Below, piece after piece: positions 53,632 to 61,965 of a stretch of DNA of 64,000 nt. The notes under the pieces were generated by a model. It saw nothing but the letters and a program-made list of their open reading frames with translations, had not been told where the DNA came from and ran no database searches. Position 1 is the stretch's first letter; the number at the start of each line of letters is the position of its first letter. Position numbers and translations under genes: made by a program. The stretch is from Stenotrophomonas sp. MYb238 (GTDB lineage: Bacteria > Pseudomonadota > Gammaproteobacteria > Xanthomonadales > Xanthomonadaceae). Location of the stretch: assembly GCF_009496535.1 (NCBI RefSeq), contig NZ_WIDL01000009.1:89184-153183 (forward strand), in the 5' to 3' direction.

Positions 53632-55731
53632 TCACTTCTTGCTCAGCTGCTCCCACAGGAAGCTGTACGCCAGCGCCGACATGTGCGCGGCCTGCGCGTT
53701 GTTCGCCGCGCCGCCGTGGCCGCCTTCGATGTTTTCGTAGTAGGTCACGTTCTTGCCGGCGTCGATCATCTTGGCCGCCATCTTGCGGGCGTGGCCCGGA
53801 TGCACGCGGTCGTCGCGGGTGGAGGTGGTGAACAGCACCGGCGGGTAGTCCTTGGCCGGGTCGAACAGGTGGTAGGGGGAGAAGGTCTGGATGAACTCCC
53901 AGTCGGCGGTGTCCGGGTTGCCGTACTCGGCCATCCACGAGGCGCCGGCCAGCAGGTGGCTGTAGCGCTTCATGTCCAGCAGCGGCACCTGCACCACCAC
54001 CGCACCGAACAGTTCCGGGTACTGGGTGAGCATGTTGCCGGTGAGCAGGCCGCCGTTGCTGCCGCCCTGCACGCCCAGATGCTTGGCCGAGGTGATCTTG
54101 CGGCTGGCAAGGTCCTGCGCCACCGCCGCCATGTCCTCGTAGGCCTTGTGGCGGTTCTGCTTCAGCGCCGCCTGGTGCCAGCGCGGGCCGTACTCGCCGC
54201 CGCCGCGGATGTTGGCCACGACGTACACGCCGCCCTTTTCCAGCCACGCGCGGCCCATGCCGCCGGAGTAGGCCGGGGTCAGCGAGATCTCGAAGCCGCC
54301 GTAGCCGTACAGCAGGGTCGGGTTGGAGCCGTCCAGCTTCATGTCCTTGCCGTGCACCACGAAGTACGGCACGCGGGTGCCGTCCTTGCTGGTGGCGAAG
54401 TGCTGCTCGATCACCTTGCCGCTGGCGTCGAAGAACGCCGGCATGGTCTTGAGCACTTCCGGCGGCTGGCCGATCTGCGCCAGCGCCAGCGTGGTCGGGG
54501 TCAGGTAGTCGGTGACGGTCATCCACACCGCGTCGCTGTCGTCCGGGTCCACCGCGCCGACACCGATGGTGCCGAACGCCGGGGCGCCGGTGAAGTCGCT
54601 GCGGGTCCAGCCATCGGCACCGTGCGTGAGCACCGACAGCCGGTTCTTGACGTCGTCCAGCACGTTCAGCACGACGTGGTTCTTCGTCCACGCCACGCCG
54701 GCCAGCGAGGTGGTGTCGGTCGGCGCGAACAGCACGTCGAACGCGCGCTTGCCGGCCATGAAGTCGTCGAACTTCGTCGCCAGCAGCGAGCCGGCGGCAT
54801 AGGTCCTGCCGCCCACGGTCCACGGCTCGCGCAGTTCCAGGGTCAGCCATTGCCGGCGCACGCCCTTCTCGGCCGAATTGGGCGCGTCGACCTTGGTCAG
54901 CTTGCCGTCGGCGCCGAGCACGAACAGCTCGTTGTTGTAGAAGGCGATGGTGCGGCTGACGAAGTCGCGCTCGAAGCCCGGGGTGTCGTCGTGCATCGCC
55001 GCGATGTACATGTCCTCCGGCGTGCCTTCGTACACCGGGGTGGCCGCCGACATCGGCGTGCCGCGCTTCCAGCGCTTGACCACGCGCGGATAGCCGGAGG
55101 TGGTCATCGTGCCGTCGCCGAAATCGGTGTAGACGAACACGTTGTCCTGGTCGATCCAGCCCAGGCCGCCCTTGGCTTCCGGACGGAAGAAGCCGTCCTT
55201 GATCCATTCCTTCTTCGCGACGTCGAACTCGCGGGTGACATCGGCGTCGGCGCCGCCGCGCGACAGCGCGACCAGGCAGCGGGTGTACTGCGGGCGCAGG
55301 CAGTTGGCGCCGTGCCACACCCAGTTCTCGCCCTCGGCCTTGTTCAGCGCGTCCAGGTCCAGCACGGTTTCCCACAGCGGCTCGGCCTTGCGATATTCCA
55401 CCAGGGTGGTGCGGCGCCAGACGCCGCGCTCGTGCTGCTTGTCCTTCCAGAAGTTGTAGTAGTAGTCGCCGATCTTCTCGACGCCGGGGATCTTGGCGTC
55501 CGAATCCAGCACCGCGCGGATGCCGGTCTCCATCGCCTTGAACTGCGGGCTCTGCGCCAGCCGCGCCTCGGCCTTGGCGTTCTGTTCCTTCACCCAGGCC
55601 AGCGGCTTGTCGCCGGTGACGTCTTCCAGCCAGGCGTACTTGTCCTGGTCGGCGTCAGCGGCCATGGCGGCCCCGGACAGGCTTGCGGAAATCAGGCCCG
55701 CGGCGAGGCAGGCGGAAGTGAATCGGGACAT
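53632..55731 (-). CDS. S9 prolyl oligopeptidase, exported
   Basis: A 699-residue serine peptidase with signal peptide (MSRFTSACLAAGLISASLSGAAMAA). The N-terminal propeller begins KYAWLEDVTGDKPLAWVKEQN. The catalytic domain has the nucleophile in GVQGGSNGGLLTG, the RGGGEYGPRWHQAALKQNRHKAYEDM segment of prolyl oligopeptidases, and the histidine in IEGGHGGAANN. It cleaves after proline in short peptides. It is the second S9 enzyme within 4 kb, together with ptrB and the M1 aminopeptidase making a periplasmic peptide-degrading set. Confidence 0.93.
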   Translation of the reverse strand: MSRFTSACLAAGLISASLSGAAMAADADQDKYAWLEDVTGDKPLAWVKEQNAKAEARLAQSPQFKAMETGIRAVLDSDAKIPGVEKIGDYYYNFWKDKQHERGVWRRTTLVEYRKAEPLWETVLDLDALNKAEGENWVWHGANCLRPQYTRCLVALSRGGADADVTREFDVAKKEWIKDGFFRPEAKGGLGWIDQDNVFVYTDFGDGTMTTSGYPRVVKRWKRGTPMSAATPVYEGTPEDMYIAAMHDDTPGFERDFVSRTIAFYNNELFVLGADGKLTKVDAPNSAEKGVRRQWLTLELREPWTVGGRTYAAGSLLATKFDDFMAGKRAFDVLFAPTDTTSLAGVAWTKNHVVLNVLDDVKNRLSVLTHGADGWTRSDFTGAPAFGTIGVGAVDPDDSDAVWMTVTDYLTPTTLALAQIGQPPEVLKTMPAFFDASGKVIEQHFATSKDGTRVPYFVVHGKDMKLDGSNPTLLYGYGGFEISLTPAYSGGMGRAWLEKGGVYVVANIRGGGEYGPRWHQAALKQNRHKAYEDMAAVAQDLASRKITSAKHLGVQGGSNGGLLTGNMLTQYPELFGAVVVQVPLLDMKRYSHLLAGASWMAEYGNPDTADWEFIQTFSPYHLFDPAKDYPPVLFTTSTRDDRVHPGHARKMAAKMIDAGKNVTYYENIEGGHGGAANNAQAAHMSALAYSFLWEQLSKK

Positions 55732-55799
55732 GAGGGCTCCACGCGGTCATAGGCCGCGCACGCTAGCACAGCCCCTATGCGGCCTTCCCCTGTCGAAGG

Positions 55800-56108
55800 T
55801 CAGGCCGCCCGCACCGCCGTCCCGCGGCGCGCATGGCGCAGGCGCCGGGCCTGCGGCCGCTGCCGGTTGCCGGCGCCCTGCCGCCGCGTGCGCCAGGCCG
55901 CGGGCAGGCGGAACCGGTACAGCGCCCACCACGCGCTCAACGGCATGCCCAGCAGCCACAGCGGCAGCCAGCCGATCCATGCGCTGCTGCCGCGCATGGC
56001 CGGCCATACCAGCACCAGGGCCAGTCCGGCGAGCGCGGCCTGCCTGACGCAACGCAGCACGCGCGGATCGGGATGTTCGACGGTATTGCGGCGGGACGAC
56101 TGGGCCAT
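55800..56108 (-). CDS. Small membrane protein
   Basis: A 102-residue protein starting MAQSSRRNTVEHPDP, with two hydrophobic helices (LAGLALVLVWPAMRG and WIGWLPLWLLGMPLSAWWALYRF) and a very basic C-terminal tail. It resembles short hypothetical membrane proteins of Xanthomonadaceae; no function assigned. The upstream gap to the divergent lipocalin gene is 131 bases. Confidence 0.68.
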   Translation of the reverse strand: MAQSSRRNTVEHPDPRVLRCVRQAALAGLALVLVWPAMRGSSAWIGWLPLWLLGMPLSAWWALYRFRLPAAWRTRRQGAGNRQRPQARRLRHARRGTAVRAA

Positions 56109-56239
56109 GACACGCTCCGGTAACGGGTTCGGGCGCATGCTGCCGGCCGCCCATCTCAGAGGTTGCGACCGGGCATTGACGCATCCATCGCCGCCCATCG
56201 AACATGCTGGCGTCACCCTCCCTGGCGCTCCACCCCGCA

Positions 56240-56839
56240 ATGCGACCCATCCCAGCGTTCCTGTCCGCCCTGTTGCTGAGCCTCACCCTGCCGCTGGCGC
56301 CGGCCCTGGCGCAGGATCCCGCGCCGGTCACCGCCGATGCCGAGGGCATCGCCGAGGGCCCGATCGACCTGCAACGCTTCATGGGCCGCTGGTACGTGAT
56401 CGGACGGGTGCCGAATTTCGTCGAGCGCGGCCATGTCGCCAGCGTCAACACCTACACCCTGCGCGGCGACGACCGGGTGTCCATCCGCTACCAGTACCGC
56501 GACGGTTTCGACGCGCCGGAAGAGGAAATGGAGCTGCGCGCGCGCGTGGACGCGGACAGCGGCAACCGCCGCTGGCGCACCTGGTTCTACAAGGTGGTGC
56601 CGACCCATTCGCGCATCCTGGAAGTGGCGCCGGACTATTCCTGGGCGCTGATCGGCTATCCGGGCCGCGAGATGGCGTGGATCTTCGCCCGCGAGCCGGA
56701 CATGGACGCCGCGCTGTACCGGCAGCTGGCGCTGCGCCTGCGCGACCGCTACGAGGTCAACACCGACAAGCTCAAGCGCGTGCCGCAGCATCCCGCGCAG
56801 GTGGGCAGGCTGGGCTTCGAGGTTCCCAACCAGAAGTGA
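56240..56839 (+). CDS. Bacterial lipocalin (Blc-like)
   Basis: A 199-residue exported lipocalin: signal peptide (MRPIPAFLSALLLSLTLPLAPALA) and the lipocalin GxW motif in FMGRWYVIGRVPNFVERGH. The conserved strand pattern (RTWFYKVVPTHSRILEVAPDYSWALIGYPGREMAWIFAREPDMD) matches Blc, which binds lipids or fatty acids in the envelope. Unlike E. coli Blc there is no lipobox cysteine, so it is probably soluble in the periplasm. The start at 56240 is preferred over an ATG at 56204. Confidence 0.87.
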   Translation: MRPIPAFLSALLLSLTLPLAPALAQDPAPVTADAEGIAEGPIDLQRFMGRWYVIGRVPNFVERGHVASVNTYTLRGDDRVSIRYQYRDGFDAPEEEMELRARVDADSGNRRWRTWFYKVVPTHSRILEVAPDYSWALIGYPGREMAWIFAREPDMDAALYRQLALRLRDRYEVNTDKLKRVPQHPAQVGRLGFEVPNQK

Positions 56840-56870
56840 GCCAACGTCCGCGCGGCGGAATAAGGCGCGC

Positions 56871-56884
56871 TTGACCTGCATCAA
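56871..56884 (+). promoter_or_regulatory. FNR-type box of ubiT
   Basis: TTGAC-CTGC-ATCAA. In the plus direction TAGCAT (56907-56912) lies exactly at the class II -10 position, giving a start near 56919 and a 70-base leader to the ATG at 56989. This also argues against the upstream in-frame ATG at 56911. Confidence 0.68.
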
Positions 56885-56988
56885 CCGCCGCCCGCGGGCG
56901 GCGCCCTAGCATGGCGGTCCTCCGGCTCGGACAGCACCATGCGCAACGACCGCACCGCGACCCCCGATCCACGCCAGGACCGGCAGCC

Positions 56989-57819
56989 ATGAACGCCTGG
57001 CTCGACCGCCTGGTGCTGGCCTGCGCGCGCCACGCGATCGACCGGGTCGACGACGGCGTGGTGGAACTGTTCGCCGGCCGCCAGCGGCTGGCCGCCATCG
57101 CCGGCCGCGCCAAGGCGCACGCCGGCCTGTGCCGGCACGATCCCGAACGCGAACGCGCCGTGCTCGAACGCGCGCGGCGGCGCGCGCACCGCCGCGGCCT
57201 GGAAGGCGAGAGCGTGGAGCCGGTGATACGGACGCTGATCGCCCAGGCCCACCGCCGCCAACTCTCACCGGCCGTTTCCCCGCCCTTCGTCGAAGGCACC
57301 GCCATGTCCATTGCCGCCCCGTCCCCTGTCGCCACCGGCCTGCTGCGCTGGCTGCCGCCGCCGCGCTACTGGTGCCCGCTGCTGTCGCGCATCCCGGCCT
57401 CGGTGCATGCCCGGGTGGTGCCGCGCGTGCTCGGACGCGCCGTCTCCGCGCCGGGGGTGCTGCGCAGCCTGGAGGCCGTCGAAGGCCGGCGGATCGGCAT
57501 CGAGGTGCGCGACCTCGGCCTGCGCTGGGTGATCGAACTGGCCGATGGCCAGCTGCGCATGGCGGACGGCGAAGCCGAAGCCACGATCCGCGGCAGCGCC
57601 ACCGACCTGCTGCTGCTCGCCAGCCGCCAGGAGGACGCCGATACCCTATTCTTCCAGCGCCGCCTGGAACTGACCGGCGACACCGAACTGGGCCTGCTGC
57701 TGCGCAACCTGCTCGACCGCATGCCCTGGGAAGAGGTACCGCTGGCGCTGCGCATCGCGCTGCAGCGGAGCAGCCGCCTGCTGCAGGGCGCGCGCCAGGC
57801 CCACGCCCTGCGGCACTGA
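56989..57819 (+). CDS. ubiT: Chorismate mutase (AroQ)-UbiT fusion, anaerobic ubiquinone accessory factor
   Basis: A 276-residue two-domain protein. Residues ~7-93 align with AroQ chorismate mutase. The E. coli catalytic residues R11, R28, K39, D48, R51, E52 and Q88 correspond to R14, R31, K42, D51, R54, E55 and Q91; only S84 is changed, to A87. Residues ~110-276 are UbiT (YhbT), an SCP2-type lipid-binding protein needed for oxygen-independent ubiquinone synthesis; the stretch DADTLFFQRRLELTGDTELGLLLRNLLD is diagnostic. An internal ATG at 57304, preceded by GAAGG, would give a 171-residue stand-alone UbiT, so two products are possible. An FNR-type promoter lies upstream. Convergent with ubiV across a shared terminator. 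Confidence 0.88.
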   Translation: MNAWLDRLVLACARHAIDRVDDGVVELFAGRQRLAAIAGRAKAHAGLCRHDPERERAVLERARRRAHRRGLEGESVEPVIRTLIAQAHRRQLSPAVSPPFVEGTAMSIAAPSPVATGLLRWLPPPRYWCPLLSRIPASVHARVVPRVLGRAVSAPGVLRSLEAVEGRRIGIEVRDLGLRWVIELADGQLRMADGEAEATIRGSATDLLLLASRQEDADTLFFQRRLELTGDTELGLLLRNLLDRMPWEEVPLALRIALQRSSRLLQGARQAHALRH

Positions 57820-57822
57820 GCG

Positions 57823-57860
57823 CATGCGTCCCGCCCCGGTATTCCGGTGCGGGACGCATG
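57823..57860. terminator. Bidirectional hairpin between ubiT and ubiV
   Basis: A 12-base perfect stem (catgcgtcccgc/gcgggacgcatg) with a 14-base loop that itself contains CCGG/CCGG, filling the 45-base gap between convergent stop codons. Confidence 0.7.
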
Positions 57861-57864
57861 GCGT

Positions 57865-58737
57865 TCAGCCCGCCATCCGCATCCCGGGTTCGCCGTGCCA
57901 GTAGCCGTTGCGCTGGCCGATGCGCGCAGGCGCCACCGGGCTGCGGCGCGCGGCGTCGAAATGCCGCACCACCGCCTCCATGCCCTCGGCCTGCGGGTAG
58001 AGGCGCAGGATGTCCACGCCCAGCGCGCGCAGCTCCGGCAGCTCCGGGCCGAGGTCGGTGACCTCCTCGCCCTGCACCGAGATGCCGTTGATGCGCAGGA
58101 ACGGGCGCCCGTCGCGGGTGGCCAGCGGCATGCCGTCCGGGTGTTCGATGCAGCGGAAGCCGCACTGGTCCTTGGGCACGTCCAGCGCGCGGGCGGTGAA
58201 GCAGCGCGCCGAATACGACAGCGGCAGCCGTCCCCACGCGGTCACCTCCAGCTCGGGCATCGCGCCGCCGCCGGCGACATGGGCGTCGGCCAGCTCGCCG
58301 ATCAGCACGCGGCCCTGCTCCACGCCGGGCACCCAGCGGCGCAGGCCGTCCTCGGCCAGCATCGCCAGCGCGCGGTGGTTGTAGACGTTGAGCGACGGCC
58401 CGGCCACGAACGGGCGGCTTTTCTCGCGGCACAACTGCACCGCCGACAGGTCGTTGGCCTCGATCCAGAAGCCGCCGTGCGAGATCTGCCGGTCGAGCAC
58501 GCCCAGTTCGGACTCGGCCTCGATCAGCGCCAGCGTGGACAGCACGATCTGCTTGCCGGACGCGGCCAGTTCCCCGGCCAGCGCCAGCCAGTCCGCGGTG
58601 CGCAGCTCGCGGCGCTTGCTGCACACGGTCTCGCCGAGATAGACGATGTCCAGCGGCCAGTGGATCGCCTGGCGGTAGAACGCCAGCGTGCGCTCGCGCG
58701 GCCAGAAGTATTGCAGCGGACCCAGGCTGAGTTTCAT
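57865..58737 (-). CDS. ubiV: Oxygen-independent ubiquinone hydroxylation protein UbiV
   Basis: U32-peptidase-family iron-sulfur protein (290 residues) that with UbiU hydroxylates the ubiquinone ring without O2, prephenate being the reported oxygen donor. The four cluster cysteines are C39 (GETVCSKRRE), C179 (SARCFTAR), C192 and C196 (KDQCGFRCIEH), essentially at the positions described for E. coli UbiV. Begins MKLSLGPLQYFWPRE. Follows ubiU by 10 bases, so ubiUV is an operon, driven by the FNR-type promoter ahead of ubiU. Confidence 0.94.
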   Translation of the reverse strand: MKLSLGPLQYFWPRERTLAFYRQAIHWPLDIVYLGETVCSKRRELRTADWLALAGELAASGKQIVLSTLALIEAESELGVLDRQISHGGFWIEANDLSAVQLCREKSRPFVAGPSLNVYNHRALAMLAEDGLRRWVPGVEQGRVLIGELADAHVAGGGAMPELEVTAWGRLPLSYSARCFTARALDVPKDQCGFRCIEHPDGMPLATRDGRPFLRINGISVQGEEVTDLGPELPELRALGVDILRLYPQAEGMEAVVRHFDAARRSPVAPARIGQRNGYWHGEPGMRMAG

Positions 58738-58747
58738 CGTCGTCCCC

Positions 58748-59746
58748 TCAGTGCCAGGCGCGGTGGTACGGGCCGAGCGTGGTCTGGTGACCCTCGGCGT
58801 GGCGCGCCAGTTCGGCCTGCCATTCGGACCGCGGCCGCCAGTGCGCGGCGTCGGCGGCAAGCTGGTCGATGGCCTTGCGCCAGGTGCGGGTGACCGAACC
58901 GACATAGGCCACGCCGCGCTGGCGGCCTTCGATCTTCAGCGCGGCCACGCCGATCTGCTGCAATCGCGGCAGCAGCTCCATCGTGTTGAGGCTGGTGGGC
59001 TCCTCCAGCGCATGGAATATCTCGTCGCCGACCTCGAAGCGACCCTTGCACACGGTGGGATAGCCGGCCGGCTCCGCCGGCCTGAATTCGTCGATCAGCA
59101 CATCGTTCAGGCGCACGCCGCGGCTGCCGTCGGAACGTTCCTCCCAGCGCACGAACTTCGCCGGCGAGCACACGCCGTGGCGGTTGGGCGAGGCGCCGGT
59201 GACGTAGCTGGAAAGCTGGCAGCGGCCTTCCACCATGATGCACAGGCTGCCGAAGGCGAATACCTCCAGCGCCACCGGCGACTTCTCGCACAACCGCTCG
59301 ACCTGCTGGATCGACAGCACCCGCGGCAGCACCGCGCGGCTGATGCCGAAGCGCTCGTGCGCGTAGCGCAGCGCCGGCACGGTGGTGGCCGAGCCCTGCA
59401 CCGACAGGTGGCGCGGCAGCTGCGGATGCGTGCGCGCGGCGTAGTCGAGCACCGCCATCTCGGCGGCGATGATGGCGTCGGCGCCCAGCGCGGCGGCCTT
59501 GTCCACGGCGGCGTGCCAGATCTTCAGGCGCGCGCTGTCGGGATAGGTGTTCAGCGCCAGGTAGACGCTGGCGCCATGGGCATGGGCGTACCGGATGCCG
59601 GCGCGCAGTTCGTCATCGGAGAAGTTGAGCCCGGGAAACGCGCGCGCGTTGGTCTGGTCGCGGAAACCGGCATAGACCGCGTTGGCGCCCGCGTCCACCG
59701 CCGCCTGCAGGGCCGGCAGGTTGCCGGCGGGACATACCAGTTGCAT
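58748..59746 (-). CDS. ubiU: Oxygen-independent ubiquinone hydroxylation protein UbiU
   Basis: U32-family partner of UbiV, 332 residues, starting MQLVCPAGNLPALQAAVDAGANAVYAGF. The [4Fe-4S] cysteines C169 and C176 (SLCIMVEGRCQLSSY), C193 (HGVCSPAKF) and C233 (TVCKGRF) match those of E. coli UbiU to within a residue. The start at 59746 is set by the family N-terminus and leaves a 22-base leader from the predicted FNR-dependent start. The -10-like GATCAT is at 59775-59780. Confidence 0.94.
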   Translation of the reverse strand: MQLVCPAGNLPALQAAVDAGANAVYAGFRDQTNARAFPGLNFSDDELRAGIRYAHAHGASVYLALNTYPDSARLKIWHAAVDKAAALGADAIIAAEMAVLDYAARTHPQLPRHLSVQGSATTVPALRYAHERFGISRAVLPRVLSIQQVERLCEKSPVALEVFAFGSLCIMVEGRCQLSSYVTGASPNRHGVCSPAKFVRWEERSDGSRGVRLNDVLIDEFRPAEPAGYPTVCKGRFEVGDEIFHALEEPTSLNTMELLPRLQQIGVAALKIEGRQRGVAYVGSVTRTWRKAIDQLAADAAHWRPRSEWQAELARHAEGHQTTLGPYHRAWH

Positions 59747-59802
59747 GCGCAGGCTCCGGCCCGTGGGAGCCGGCATGATCCTGCCGGTGGCCGCGTGCGT
59801 CC

Positions 59803-59816
59803 TTGACATGGGTCAA
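59803..59816. promoter_or_regulatory. FNR-type box of ubiUV
   Basis: TTGAC-ATGG-GTCAA, a perfectly symmetric half-site pair. On the minus strand GATCAT (59775-59780) lies at the class II -10 position, predicting a start near 59768. Confidence 0.7.
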
Positions 59817-59833
59817 GCAGCCGCCGCGCGGCG

Positions 59834-59847
59834 TTGACGTGGATCAT
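59834..59847 (+). promoter_or_regulatory. Second FNR-like box, for the divergent periplasmic gene
   Basis: TTGAC-GTGG-ATCAT, one half-site weaker than consensus. On the plus strand GATGCT (59870-59875) is at class II spacing, giving a start near 59882 and a 35-base leader to the ATG at 59917. Confidence 0.5.
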
Positions 59848-59916
59848 GGGCGCCCTGCCGCACGCGTGGGATGCTGCGCCGCAGATGGGCATCGGCCCAT
59901 CGCCCCGGAGAAGACG

Positions 59917-60399
59917 ATGCGCCGCACGATCCTGCTTTCCGCCCCCATGCTCATCCTTGCAGGCGCGCTTTCCGCGCAGCCGGCCGTGGCGCAGTCGGCG
60001 CACGATGCGCATGCCGCGCACGCGCATGCAGCCGCCGCCACAACGCCGGTACCCGGGCAGCGCTGGCCCGCCGACGCGCCGCTGCGCGAGGGCATGCGCG
60101 GCATCCGCGTCGCGGTGCAGGCGCTGGAGCACTACGAGCACGGCCACATGGGCATCGCCCAGGCCGGCAGCACCGTGGCGCTGATCGACACCGCGGTCGA
60201 CGGCATCTTCGCCAACTGCAGGCTGGAACCCGACGCCGACGTGGCGCTGCACGGCCTGCTGGCGCGGTTCCTGGCCGGTGCCGAGGCGGTGCGCACATCG
60301 CCGCAGGTGCCGGTGCAGGAGATCGCGGACATGCGTTCGGCGCTGGCACGTTACCCGCAGCTGTTCGACGATCCGGCGTGGAATGCCGCGGCGGACTGA
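59917..60399 (+). CDS. Histidine-rich periplasmic protein, likely anaerobically expressed
   Basis: A 160-residue exported protein: signal peptide (MRRTILLSAPMLILAGALSAQPAVA) and a His/Ala-rich segment (HDAHAAHAHAAA). A helical domain follows (REGMRGIRVAVQALEHYEHGHMGIAQAGSTVALIDTAVDGIFANC...ADVALHGLLARFLAGAEAV). The histidines (HYEHGHMG) could bind metal or heme. No family assigned with certainty. It is divergent from ubiU with an FNR-like box between, and its stop overlaps a palindrome shared with the ubiD stop, so it belongs physically to the anaerobic quinone locus. Confidence 0.8.
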   Translation: MRRTILLSAPMLILAGALSAQPAVAQSAHDAHAAHAHAAAATTPVPGQRWPADAPLREGMRGIRVAVQALEHYEHGHMGIAQAGSTVALIDTAVDGIFANCRLEPDADVALHGLLARFLAGAEAVRTSPQVPVQEIADMRSALARYPQLFDDPAWNAAAD

Positions 60400-60409
60400 T
60401 CAGTCCGCC
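60390..60409. terminator. 20-base palindrome holding both convergent stop codons
   Basis: A perfect palindrome, ggcggactga joined to tcagtccgcc. The plus-strand TGA (60397-60399) ends the periplasmic gene and the abutting minus-strand TGA (60400-60402) ends ubiD. No separate terminator lies between them. Confidence 0.55.
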
Positions 60410-61866
60410 ATCGCCGTGCGCCACAGCGCATCCACGCGCCGCTCCACCTCCGGGTCGAGCCGGATCGGCCGACTCCAGGTGCGGCTGGTCTCCGCGGGCC
60501 ACTTGTGGGTGGCGTCCAGCCCGAGCTTGGACCCAAGGTTCGGCGTCGGGCTGGAAAAATCCAGGTAATCGATCGGCGTGTTCTCCACCAGCATGCTGTC
60601 GCGCGCCGGGTCCACCCGCGTGGAGATCGCCCAGATCACCTGCGGCCAGTCGCGCACGTCGATGTCCTCGTCGGTGACGATCACGAACTTGGTATAGGTG
60701 AACTGGCGCAGGTAGGACCACACGCCCATCATGACCCGCCGCGCATGGCCGGGGTACTGCTTGCGGATGCTCACCACCGCGACGCGGTAGGAGCACGCTT
60801 CCGGCGGCAGGTAGAAATCCACGATCTCGGGGAACACCTTGCGCAGGATCGGCACGAACACGTCGTTCAGCGCCATCGACAGCACCGACGGTTCGTCGTG
60901 CGGCGCGCGCCCCATGTAGCTGCCGTGGTAGATCGCGCCGGCGCGCAGGCGCATGCGTTCGATGGTGAGCACCGGGAACGTGTCTTGGGCGTTGTAGTAG
61001 CCGGTGTGGTCGCCGAACGGGCCCTCCAGCGCGGTGTCGCCGGGGTGGATGAAGCCTTCCAGCAGGATCTCCGCGCCGGCCGGCGCGTCCAGGCCGGTCA
61101 GGACGCTGCGCCAGACGCGGGTGCGCGAGGCGCGCAGCAGGCCGGCGAATTCGTATTCGGACAGCGTGTCGGGCAGCGGCGCCACCGCGGCCAGCAGGGT
61201 CGCCGGATCGGCACCGATCGCCACCAGCACCGGGAACGGCTGGCCGGGGCGCGCGGCCTGCCAGTCGGCGAAATCCAGCGCGCCGCCGCGGTGCGGCAGC
61301 CAGCGCATGATCACCCGGTTGCGGCCGATCACCTGCTGCCGGTAGATCGCCACGTTCTGCCGCGCTTGGCGCGTGCCGCGGGTGACCACCAGGCCGAAGG
61401 TGATCAGCCGGCCGGCATCCTCCGGCCAGCAGCGCTGCACCGGCAGCACGCCAAGATCGACGTCCTCGCCGCTGCGCACCTCTTCGTCGAACGCGGCCTC
61501 GTCCACCCGCCGCGGCGCCACGTGCGCCAGCTGCGCCAGTTCCGGCCACTGCGCCAGCGCCTGGCGCAGGTTGCCGGGCCAGCGCGGTTCCTTGATCGCG
61601 GCCAGCAGCTCGCCGAGTTCGCGCAGCGACGCCAGCGGCCGCCCGGCCATGGCCAGTTCGATCCGGCGGCGGTGGCCGAACAGGTTGCCCAGCAGCCGAT
61701 GCGCCGAGCCGGCGGCCGGCATCAGCAGCGCCGGCCCCTGCGCCTGCAGCGCGCGCAGGCACAGCGCCGTGCTTTCCAGTTCCGGGTCCACCGGCACGGA
61801 GAGTTCGCGCAGCTGGTCGCGTGCGCGCAGGTGCCGCAGGAAACCGCGCAGATCGTGGAAGGCCAT
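60400..61866 (-). CDS. ubiD: UbiD-family prenylated-FMN decarboxylase
   Basis: 3-octaprenyl-4-hydroxybenzoate decarboxylase of ubiquinone synthesis (488 residues), using prenylated FMN made by UbiX. Family sequence: [112 protein letters not shown] and [22 protein letters not shown]. The start at 61866 matches the family and the predicted promoter. It sits beside ubiTUV and has its own FNR-type box, so it may be the decarboxylase of the anaerobic route. Confidence 0.94.
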   Translation of the reverse strand: MAFHDLRGFLRHLRARDQLRELSVPVDPELESTALCLRALQAQGPALLMPAAGSAHRLLGNLFGHRRRIELAMAGRPLASLRELGELLAAIKEPRWPGNLRQALAQWPELAQLAHVAPRRVDEAAFDEEVRSGEDVDLGVLPVQRCWPEDAGRLITFGLVVTRGTRQARQNVAIYRQQVIGRNRVIMRWLPHRGGALDFADWQAARPGQPFPVLVAIGADPATLLAAVAPLPDTLSEYEFAGLLRASRTRVWRSVLTGLDAPAGAEILLEGFIHPGDTALEGPFGDHTGYYNAQDTFPVLTIERMRLRAGAIYHGSYMGRAPHDEPSVLSMALNDVFVPILRKVFPEIVDFYLPPEACSYRVAVVSIRKQYPGHARRVMMGVWSYLRQFTYTKFVIVTDEDIDVRDWPQVIWAISTRVDPARDSMLVENTPIDYLDFSSPTPNLGSKLGLDATHKWPAETSRTWSRPIRLDPEVERRVDALWRTAMAD

Positions 61867-61923
61867 GCGGCGGCTCCGTGCCATCGGGGCCACCGATTCT
61901 GGCGAGGGCGCCGCCGCCGACCC

Positions 61924-61937
61924 ATGACCTGGGTCAA
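61924..61937 (-). promoter_or_regulatory. FNR-type box of ubiD
   Basis: On the minus strand TTGAC-CCAG-GTCAT, one half-site imperfect. CAGAAT (61896-61901, minus strand) is at the class II -10 position; predicted start near 61889 with a 23-base leader to the ubiD ATG. Confidence 0.6.
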
Positions 61938-61965
61938 GCGGGCCGGCGTTGCCGCGCGGTCGGCC

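Noticed and set aside
59803-59916. N-terminal extension of the His-rich periplasmic protein starting within the FNR-type box
   Set aside because: The first codons are the box itself, and the extension would place 38 residues before a good signal peptide.
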